Below are positions 1 to 5,055 of a stretch of 6,396 nucleotides of DNA, piece by piece. Source of the DNA: JAKLKS01 sp964370855 (GTDB lineage: Bacteria; Planctomycetota; JAJSAM01; JAKLKS01); NCBI GenBank assembly GCA_964370855.1, contig CAYJMF010000187.1, forward strand, positions 1 through 6,396, read 5' to 3'. Position numbers and translations under genes: made by a program. Numbering within the stretch: position 1 is the first letter of the stretch; each line of letters starts with the position of its first letter. Under the pieces are notes generated by a model, which did not search any database, was not told the DNA's origin, and saw only the letters and a list, made by a program, of their open reading frames with translations.

Positions 1-90
1 GGGCGGGGGCGAGACCCTCCCTCCCGGGCCATGATGGTTCGCCCCCGCCTCCGCCGCCAATCTGGGTCGGGTTCAGTATGGCGGGCGCAA
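1..90. other. Non-coding flank downstream of gyrA
   Basis: GC-rich sequence beyond the gyrA stop codon. I see no supported gene in it. A minus-strand ATG at 32-30 could open a frame running off the window, but it has no Shine-Dalgarno motif and only about ten codons are visible. Confidence 0.4.
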
Positions 91-113
91 CCGCGCCGCC
101 GAAGGCGGCGCGG
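91..113 (-). terminator. GC hairpin just after gyrA stop, possible terminator
   Basis: A perfect 10-bp stem: CCGCGCCGCC at 91-100 pairs with GGCGGCGCGG at 104-113 across a 3-nt loop, which reads UUC in the gyrA transcript. It starts seven bases after the gyrA stop codon, the right place for a transcription terminator or a 3'-end stabilising hairpin. No U-tract follows on the minus strand (the next bases are TTGCGCCC), so it is not a canonical intrinsic terminator. GC-rich stems without a U-run are common at gene ends in high-GC bacteria. The placement is seen; the function is inferred. Confidence 0.5.
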
Positions 114-120
114 AACCGCC

Positions 121-2745
121 CTAGGAGGAACCCTCCTCCTCGTCCCCGGGCTCCCCGTCCTCCTCCCCGGGAACCTCCTCCTCCTCCTCGACCACCTCCT
201 CCTCGACGACGTCCTCCTCCAGCACCGGCTCCGGCTCCCCGTTCGGCTCCGGCGCCGTCTCACGGGGCCTGGCGGCCTCCTTCTCCTCGTTCACCACGCG
301 GGTGACGTCCACGAGGCGGTCCTCGCCGGAGAGGGCCACGAGGCGCACCCCCTGGGTGGCGCGGCCGATGGCGCGGCAGGAGGCGGCGGGGGTGCGGACG
401 ATCATGCCGTCCTGGGTGATGAACAGGAGGTCGTCGTCCACCTGGACGTTGAGGACCGCCACCACGGGGCCGTTGCGGTCCGTCACGCGGATGTTGATGA
501 CGCCCATGCCGCCGCGGCCCCGGACCGGGTACTGGGCGATGGTGGTGCGCTTGCCGTAGCCCTTCCCGCAGGCCGTGAGGACCGTGGTGCCCTCGTCCAC
601 CGACATGAGGGAGACCACCCGGTCCCCGGCGCCGCGCAGGCGGATGCCCCGGACGCCGCGGGTGTTGCGGCCCATGGGCCGCACCGAGGAGCCGGGGAAG
701 CGCAGCGCGTAGCCGCCGGCCGTGGCCAGCAGCATCTCCTGCTTCGGCTTCGTGAGGATCACGTCCACGAGGGCGTCCTCGTCCTCGAGCTTGATCCCGA
801 TGATCCCCGTCGTGCGGGGCCGGGAGTAGGCCTCCAGCGGGGTCTTCTTCACGAGCCCCTTCCGCGTGGCCATGACGAGCATCCGCCCGCCGTCGAAGCG
901 GTCCACGGGGATGACGGAGGCCACCTTCTCCCCCTCGAGGGGGAGGAGGTTGACGAGGGCGCGCCCCTTGTTCGTGCGCGCCCCCTGGGGGATGTGGAAC
1001 ACCTTCAGCCAGAGCACGCGCCCCTTGTCCGTGAAGAAGAGCAGGTAGTCGTGGGTGGAGGCGACGTAGAGGGCCTTCAGGCGGTCCTCGTCCTTGGTCT
1101 CCGCCCCCGTCACCCCCTTGCCCCCGCGCCCCTGCGTGCGGTAGGCCGCCACGGGGGTGCGCTTCACGTAGCCCTCGTGGGAGAGGGTGACGATCACCTG
1201 CTCCTCGGGGATGAGGTCCTCCATCTCGAGGATCCCGACGGGGCCGGTGATCTCCGTGCGGCGGTCCCCGCCGTACTTCGTCTTCAACTCCTCGAGGTCC
1301 TCCACGATCATCTGGAGCACGAGCTTCTCGTCGCCGAGGATCGCCCGGTACTCGGCGATCTTCTCCATGACCTCGGCGTACTCCTTCTCGAGCTTGTCCC
1401 GCTCGAGGCCGGTCAGCTTCTGGAGGCGCATCTCGAGGATGGCGTTGGCCTGGAGGACGGAGAGCCCGAAGCGGTCGCGGAGCCCCTGGCGAGCGTCCGC
1501 CGCATCCCTGCTGGCGCGGATGAGGGCGATGACCTGGTCGATGTGGTCGAGGGCGATGCGGAGCCCCTCGAGGATGTGGGCGTGCCTCTCCGCCTGCCGG
1601 AGGAGGAAGCGGGTCCGGCGCCGGATGACCTCGATGCGGTGGTCCCGGAAGCGCAGCAGCATCTCCACCAGCGGCAGGGTGACGGGGCGCCCCTCCACGA
1701 GGGCGACGGCGTTCACCCCGAAGGTCTCCTGCAGGGGCGTGCGCTTGAAGAGGTTGTTGAGCACCACCTCGGGGTCGAAGTCCCTCTTCACCTCCACCAC
1801 GAGGCGGATGCCGTCCATGTCGCTCTCGTCGCGGAGCCCGCTCTCCCGGGGGATGCCCTCGATGCGGCCGGAGTTCACGCCCTCGGCGATGGACTCGATG
1901 AGGCGGGTGAGGTTGACGCTGTAGGGGATCTCCGTGAAGACGATCTGGGTGCGGCCGCCGCGCTTCTCCTCGAGGTGGTGGCGCGCCCGCACCACGAGCT
2001 GGCCGCGGCCCGTGGCGTAGGCGCGGAGGATCCCCTCGCGGCCGCAGATGAGCCCCCCCGTGGGGAAGTCGGGGCCGGGGAGGACGGTCATCAGCTCCTC
2101 GAGGGGCGTGGAGGGATTCTCGATGAGGAGGATGAGGGCGTCGCAGACCTCCCGCAGGTTGTGGGGGGGGAGGTTGGAGGCCATGCCCACGGCGATGCCG
2201 GAGCCGCCGTTGATGACGAGGTTCGGCAGGCGCGAGGGGAGCACCGTCGGCTCGTCCCGCGTGTCGTCGTAGTTGCGGACGAGCTCCACGGTCTCCTTGT
2301 CGAGGTCGTCGAGGAGCTCCATGGCGGGCCCCGTGAGGCGGGCCTCGGTGTAGCGCATGGCCGCCGGGGGGGAGCCGTCGATGGCGCCGAAGTTCCCCTG
2401 CCCGTCCACGAGGGGGCAGCGCATGACGAAGTCCTGCGCCATGCGCACGAGGGTCGGGTAGACGACGCCCTCGCCGTGGGGGTGGTAGTTGCCGGAGGTG
2501 TCGCCGGCGATCTTCGCGCACTTCCTGAACTTGCCCCGGGGGCCGAGGCCGAGGTCGTTCATGGCGACGAGGATGCGCCTCTGGGAGGGCTTCAGCCCGT
2601 CGCGCACGTCGGGGAGCGCGCGCGCGACGATGACGCTCATCGCGTACTTCAGGTAGGAGTCGCGAAGCTCGTCCTCGATGAGGAGATTGGTGACATTGGA
2701 AGGCGTCGTCGGCGTCGATTCCGATGCCGGTTTCTCGGGCGTCAT
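121..2745 (-). CDS. gyrA: DNA gyrase subunit A
   Basis: This is the breakage-reunion subunit of cytoplasmic DNA gyrase (A2B2), which introduces negative supercoils using ATP bound by GyrB. The 874-residue length is typical. The N-terminal winged-helix/tower region covers about residues 20-500. It includes YLKYAMSVIVARALPDVRDG (31-50) and the catalytic pair Arg131-Tyr132 in AAMRYTEARL. PGPDFPTGG (223-231) is a GyrA hallmark. The C-terminal beta-pinwheel (about 510-815) carries a GyrA box, QGRGGKG (538-544), which supports gyrase over topoisomerase IV ParC. A degenerate second box, RGRGGMG, lies at 742-748. Residues 839-873 form a Glu-rich acidic tail. In the quinolone pocket, E. coli Ser83 and Asp87 correspond to Gly93 and Pro97. 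The ATG at 2745 is the first start after an in-frame TAG at 2823-2821 and has no clear Shine-Dalgarno motif. It lies 206 bp downstream of the peptidase gene on the same strand, probably with its own promoter. Confidence 0.98.
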   Translation of the reverse strand: MTPEKPASESTPTTPSNVTNLLIEDELRDSYLKYAMSVIVARALPDVRDGLKPSQRRILVAMNDLGLGPRGKFRKCAKIAGDTSGNYHPHGEGVVYPTLVRMAQDFVMRCPLVDGQGNFGAIDGSPPAAMRYTEARLTGPAMELLDDLDKETVELVRNYDDTRDEPTVLPSRLPNLVINGGSGIAVGMASNLPPHNLREVCDALILLIENPSTPLEELMTVLPGPDFPTGGLICGREGILRAYATGRGQLVVRARHHLEEKRGGRTQIVFTEIPYSVNLTRLIESIAEGVNSGRIEGIPRESGLRDESDMDGIRLVVEVKRDFDPEVVLNNLFKRTPLQETFGVNAVALVEGRPVTLPLVEMLLRFRDHRIEVIRRRTRFLLRQAERHAHILEGLRIALDHIDQVIALIRASRDAADARQGLRDRFGLSVLQANAILEMRLQKLTGLERDKLEKEYAEVMEKIAEYRAILGDEKLVLQMIVEDLEELKTKYGGDRRTEITGPVGILEMEDLIPEEQVIVTLSHEGYVKRTPVAAYRTQGRGGKGVTGAETKDEDRLKALYVASTHDYLLFFTDKGRVLWLKVFHIPQGARTNKGRALVNLLPLEGEKVASVIPVDRFDGGRMLVMATRKGLVKKTPLEAYSRPRTTGIIGIKLEDEDALVDVILTKPKQEMLLATAGGYALRFPGSSVRPMGRNTRGVRGIRLRGAGDRVVSLMSVDEGTTVLTACGKGYGKRTTIAQYPVRGRGGMGVINIRVTDRNGPVVAVLNVQVDDDLLFITQDGMIVRTPAASCRAIGRATQGVRLVALSGEDRLVDVTRVVNEEKEAARPRETAPEPNGEPEPVLEEDVVEEEVVEEEEEVPGEEDGEPGDEEEGSS
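124..240 (-). repeat. GAG/GGA low-complexity tract encoding GyrA acidic tail
   Basis: The 3' end of gyrA is a triplet-like run of GAG, GAC and GTG codons on the minus strand, mirrored as CTC/CCT runs on the plus strand. It encodes the Glu-rich C-terminus (about residues 836-873), with blocks such as EEEVVEEEEEV. The polypurine/polypyrimidine bias makes replication slippage likely, so tail length may vary between relatives. Acidic GyrA tails are known in other bacteria, where they modulate DNA wrapping by the beta-pinwheel. That role here is inferred. Confidence 0.7.
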
Positions 2746-2826
2746 GGGGTTCCCCGGAGGACACGTCGGGAGGGCCGGCGGAAGGCTCTCCCGCGGTTCC
2801 CCCTCGATTGCCGTAAGTCTCTACAA

Positions 2827-2839
2827 TCAAAGACTTTGA
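2827..2839. promoter_or_regulatory. 13-bp palindrome TCAAAGACTTTGA, possible operator of gyrA
   Basis: TCAAAG and CTTTGA form a perfect inverted repeat around a single central A, about 82 bp upstream of the gyrA ATG and inside the only AT-richer stretch of the gap. Size and placement fit a dimeric repressor site overlapping a promoter. I do not recognise the motif as the site of a named regulator, and no known factor is claimed. Confidence 0.35.
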
Positions 2840-2853
2840 GTTTCGCCGAAGGG

Positions 2854-2904
2854 GGCCCTTCCGGGGAAGGAAATTCGCACCCCGCGGGGCTCCGGAAGGG
2901 GGCC
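2854..2904 (-). terminator. GC hairpin cluster after the peptidase gene
   Basis: CCCTTCCGG (2856-2864) pairs with CCGGAAGGG (2892-2900). Two further G-C pairs follow after a 2-nt bulge. The 27-nt loop contains CCCCGCGGGG (2880-2889). An alternative short hairpin, CCTTCC-GG-GGAAGG, lies at 2857-2870. The position 50-100 bp past the peptidase stop and before the gyrA AT-patch suits a terminator separating the two transcripts. There is no U-run, so it may equally be incidental pairing in GC-rich DNA. Confidence 0.3.
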
Positions 2905-2951
2905 GATCGGGGCGTCCGAAACCCTTGCGGGAGCGGGGGTTGGGAAGGCGG

Positions 2952-4916
2952 TCAGCGGGCTTCGGCGGCGGCCCGCGTGAGGGCCCCCTCGCCGGCGGCG
3001 CGGGCCGCCGTCAGGGCGGCTCCGCGGGCGGCGGCGGCGGCGGCGGGCCGGCCCTGCTCCGCGAGGCAGAGGGAGAGGACGAGGAGGCTCTCGGCGCGCC
3101 GCGCCTCCAGCCGGGGGCGTGCGGCGGCGGGGACGGAGGAGGAGGGCGGCACCGATTCCACGGCCCGCGCCGCCGCGGCGGCGGCGTCGTCGGCGCGCCC
3201 CGCGGCGGAGCGCGTCAGCGCCTCGAGGAGCATGAGGTGGACCCGCTCCCCGGGGGGGAGGCCGGGGTCGTCGGAGGCCTGGGCCAGGGCGAGGACGGCG
3301 ATCTCCATGGCCGGCTCCCCGGGGGCGAGGGGCAGCGTCAGCGGGGAGAACACGAGGCCGCGGGCCTCGCCCCCGCGGACGCCGGCCTCGATCCAGCGGC
3401 GCGCCTCCTCCACGCGGCCGCGCAGCAGGGCGGTTCGCGCGCGGTCCACGGCGGAGGCGGGGGCGGGCCCGCGCAGCTGGACGGGGATGTCCGTCGCCGC
3501 CGCCGCGGCGAAGAGGAGGAGCAGGGAGGCGAGGAGCCCGAGGAGGAGGCGCAGGCGCCGGGCGTACTCCTCCCGCACCGCCGGCTCCCGGGCGAAGCGG
3601 CGGAGGAACTCCACGCGGTCGGCGATGGAGAAGTGGCGCCAGCCCGTGATCTCCCTCACGCCCCCGACGCCGGCGGCGATGCCGTCGAGGCCCCGCACGA
3701 AGGGGTGGGAGCCGGGGTCCGCGGTCCCCGCCTCGGCGGCGCGGACGAAGGGATGGCGCGCCGGATCCCGGAGGACGGCGCGGGCGTCCTCCCCCTCGGG
3801 GAGCCCCGTGGTGAGGAACCCGTGGACGTCGGCCTGCTGCTCGAGGCGGCGGGAGACGAAGCCGAAGAGGAGGCCGAAGTAGACGCCCATCCCCGCCAGG
3901 GTGAGGCCCGCCGCCAGCAGGTCCTCCCGCTCGAGGGCGGCCACGGCGGCGGGGGGGAGGAACCGCGTCCCCGCGAAGAGGGCCAGCATGTAGCCCACGG
4001 TGAAGAGGAAGAACAGGGGCAGGTGGTGGTGGAGGGCGTGGCCCGCCTCGTGGGCGAAGACCGCCTCGACCTCCTCCTCGTCGAGGGAGGCGAGGAGGGC
4101 GTCGGTGAAGAGGACGCAGCGCAGGCGGCGGCCGACGCCGAGCACCGCCGCGTTGGGGAGCGTCCCGCCGGTCTCCCACACGTAGAGGTCCCGGTAGGGG
4201 AGGGAGACCCGCGCGGCGTAGGCCTCGAGGCGGCGGCGGAGGGGGCCGTCCTTCATGGGGCGGGCGCCGAGGAGGCGCATGGCGATGACGGGGAACACGA
4301 GGAGGATGGCGGCGAGCCCCCCGAGGAGGAAGGCCCCGGCGACGAAGTCGTAGCGCGCGGCGAGGTCCGCGGCCTGCCGGAAGGGGGGGAGGTCGGTGGC
4401 GGCCAGGGCGTCGGCGCCGAGGGCCCCGCCGGCCAGGAGGATGACGGGGACGACGACGAGGGATCCCATGCGGGCGGTCTGCAGGAGGGAGCCGAGGAAG
4501 GGGAGGGGCTGGAGCCCGAGCCTCCTCTCCGCGGGGAAGGTCGAGGCCCGGGAGAGGAAGAGGAGCACCGGCCAGGGGAGGACGGCGAGGAGGAGGGCGG
4601 GGAGGTCGCCGTAGTCGATGCGCGCGTCCACCACCACGCGGGCCCAGCCCCCGGGCCAGAGGATGGCGTAGAGCGCGGGCAGGGTCGCCGTTCGGTGGAA
4701 GGAGAGCCCGCGGCGGAAGCGCCCGAAGGCCGGGCCCCGGTCCTCGCCCTCCCGCTCCACGCCGGCGGCGAGGTGGGCGCCGAGGGCCCGCCCCGAGGCG
4801 TAGAACGCGCCGAGGAAGGCGAGGATCCCCGGGACGGAGAGCGGCGCCGCCCCCCGCCCGTCGAGGGCGAGGGCCGCCATCAACAACGCCGCCACCAGGG
4901 GAATGAACCCGCTCAT
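2952..4916 (-). CDS. Multi-pass membrane M48-type zinc metallopeptidase with C-terminal helical tail
   Basis: A 654-residue integral-membrane protein, likely a zinc endopeptidase acting on membrane or envelope proteins. The M48 (HtpX/Ste24) signature is complete. HEAGH at 289-293 supplies His289, His293 and catalytic Glu290. Glu359 in RRLEQQAD is the probable third zinc ligand, followed by Asp363 (ExxxD). The upstream block NAAVLGVG...LFTDALLASLDEEEVEAV (about 255-286) is typical of the family. Hydrophobic spans lie near 3-18, 26-44, 75-90, 104-122, 149-168, 191-214, 299-318, 333-355 and 455-474, giving a Ste24-like core. Residues 485-654 are Ala/Arg-rich and helical, possibly TPR-like, and are unusual for HtpX. 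The substrate is unknown, so no gene symbol is given. The ATG at 4916 lies six bases after a TACCAT hexamer and has no Shine-Dalgarno motif, so the transcript may be leaderless. It is divergent from the secreted-protein gene, across the palindrome, and gyrA lies downstream. Confidence 0.88.
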   Translation of the reverse strand: MSGFIPLVAALLMAALALDGRGAAPLSVPGILAFLGAFYASGRALGAHLAAGVEREGEDRGPAFGRFRRGLSFHRTATLPALYAILWPGGWARVVVDARIDYGDLPALLLAVLPWPVLLFLSRASTFPAERRLGLQPLPFLGSLLQTARMGSLVVVPVILLAGGALGADALAATDLPPFRQAADLAARYDFVAGAFLLGGLAAILLVFPVIAMRLLGARPMKDGPLRRRLEAYAARVSLPYRDLYVWETGGTLPNAAVLGVGRRLRCVLFTDALLASLDEEEVEAVFAHEAGHALHHHLPLFFLFTVGYMLALFAGTRFLPPAAVAALEREDLLAAGLTLAGMGVYFGLLFGFVSRRLEQQADVHGFLTTGLPEGEDARAVLRDPARHPFVRAAEAGTADPGSHPFVRGLDGIAAGVGGVREITGWRHFSIADRVEFLRRFAREPAVREEYARRLRLLLGLLASLLLLFAAAAATDIPVQLRGPAPASAVDRARTALLRGRVEEARRWIEAGVRGGEARGLVFSPLTLPLAPGEPAMEIAVLALAQASDDPGLPPGERVHLMLLEALTRSAAGRADDAAAAAARAVESVPPSSSVPAAARPRLEARRAESLLVLSLCLAEQGRPAAAAAARGAALTAARAAGEGALTRAAAEAR

Positions 4917-4922
4917 CCCCGC

Positions 4923-4928
4923 ATGGTA
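4923..4928 (-). promoter_or_regulatory. Candidate -10 hexamer TACCAT for the peptidase gene
   Basis: On the minus strand, TACCAT fits the TANNNT -10 pattern and ends six bases before the ATG at 4916. This is the spacing expected of leaderless promoters, where transcription starts at or next to the A of the ATG. No -35 match was found. It is mirrored by TACGAT before the divergent gene. Because it lies in a symmetric repeat, it may instead be part of the repeat itself. Confidence 0.35.
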
Positions 4929-4961
4929 GCGGGGGGGACGTTCCTCACTTCGTCACTTACT

Positions 4962-4970
4962 TGTGGATAA
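4962..4970 (-). promoter_or_regulatory. DnaA box (TTATCCACA), left arm
   Basis: A perfect match to the high-affinity DnaA-box consensus TTATNCACA, read on the minus strand (TGTGGATAA on the plus strand). It lies at the inner end of the left palindrome arm and faces its twin at 4999-5007. The match is direct. Binding by DnaA is an inference, because the box belongs to a repeat that might be conserved for other reasons. Confidence 0.55.
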
Positions 4971-4998
4971 CCGCGGGGACCCTCCTCCCCTCTTGGAG

Positions 4999-5007
4999 TT
5001 ATCCACA
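4999..5007 (+). promoter_or_regulatory. DnaA box (TTATCCACA), right arm
   Basis: The second perfect consensus DnaA box, at the inner end of the right palindrome arm and in opposite orientation to the left one, with 28 bp between them. Two boxes alone, with no AT-rich unwinding element and no dnaA/dnaN/gyrB neighbours, are not enough to call an origin. A regulatory or DnaA-titration site is more plausible. Confidence 0.55.
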
Positions 5008-5043
5008 AGTAAGTGACGAAGTGAGGAACGTCCCCCCCCGCGC

Positions 5044-5049
5044 TACGAT
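5044..5049 (+). promoter_or_regulatory. Candidate -10 hexamer TACGAT for the secreted-protein gene
   Basis: TACGAT matches TANNNT and ends six bases before the ATG at 5056, identical in spacing to the mirrored hexamer of the opposite gene. A run of six G residues separates it from the ATG, with no Shine-Dalgarno sequence. This supports leaderless initiation. No convincing -35 was found: GGAAC at 5025-5029 resembles an ECF-sigma -35, but the 14-nt spacer is short and is not reproduced on the other side. Confidence 0.35.
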
Positions 5050-5055
5050 GGGGGG

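Larger units (their letters stand above)
2746..2951 (-). promoter_or_regulatory. gyrA upstream region (206 bp)
   Basis: The gap between the peptidase stop and the gyrA start. Bases 2815-2845 are clearly richer in A/T than the surroundings and are the likeliest promoter zone. They contain the palindrome at 2827-2839 and a -35-like TTGATT (minus strand, 2830-2825). I could not find a convincing -10 at matching spacing. Between this patch and the gyrA ATG lies about 75 nt of possible leader with no obvious Shine-Dalgarno sequence. The part nearer the peptidase gene holds GC hairpins (2854-2904). No small gene is supported here. Confidence 0.4.

Noticed and set aside
31..3882. Very long plus-strand open frame opposite gyrA and the peptidase gene
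   Set aside because: Antisense to two clear genes. Its translation is Arg/Gly/Ala/Glu-rich low-complexity sequence with no family features, as expected from GC-rich codon bias.
2925..4970. Plus-strand open frame of 681 codons ending inside the left palindrome arm
   Set aside because: Antisense to the M48 gene with low-complexity Gly/Glu composition. It stops at the TAA contained in the palindrome arm.
4931..5038. Bidirectional intrinsic terminator
   Set aside because: The flanking genes diverge, so no transcript is expected to end here. The arms are longer than terminator stems and lack a terminal U-tract.
5025..5049. ECF sigma promoter (GGAAC plus downstream hexamer)
   Set aside because: The 14-nt spacer is short for ECF promoters, and the mirrored side has an 11-nt spacer, so the match is not consistent.
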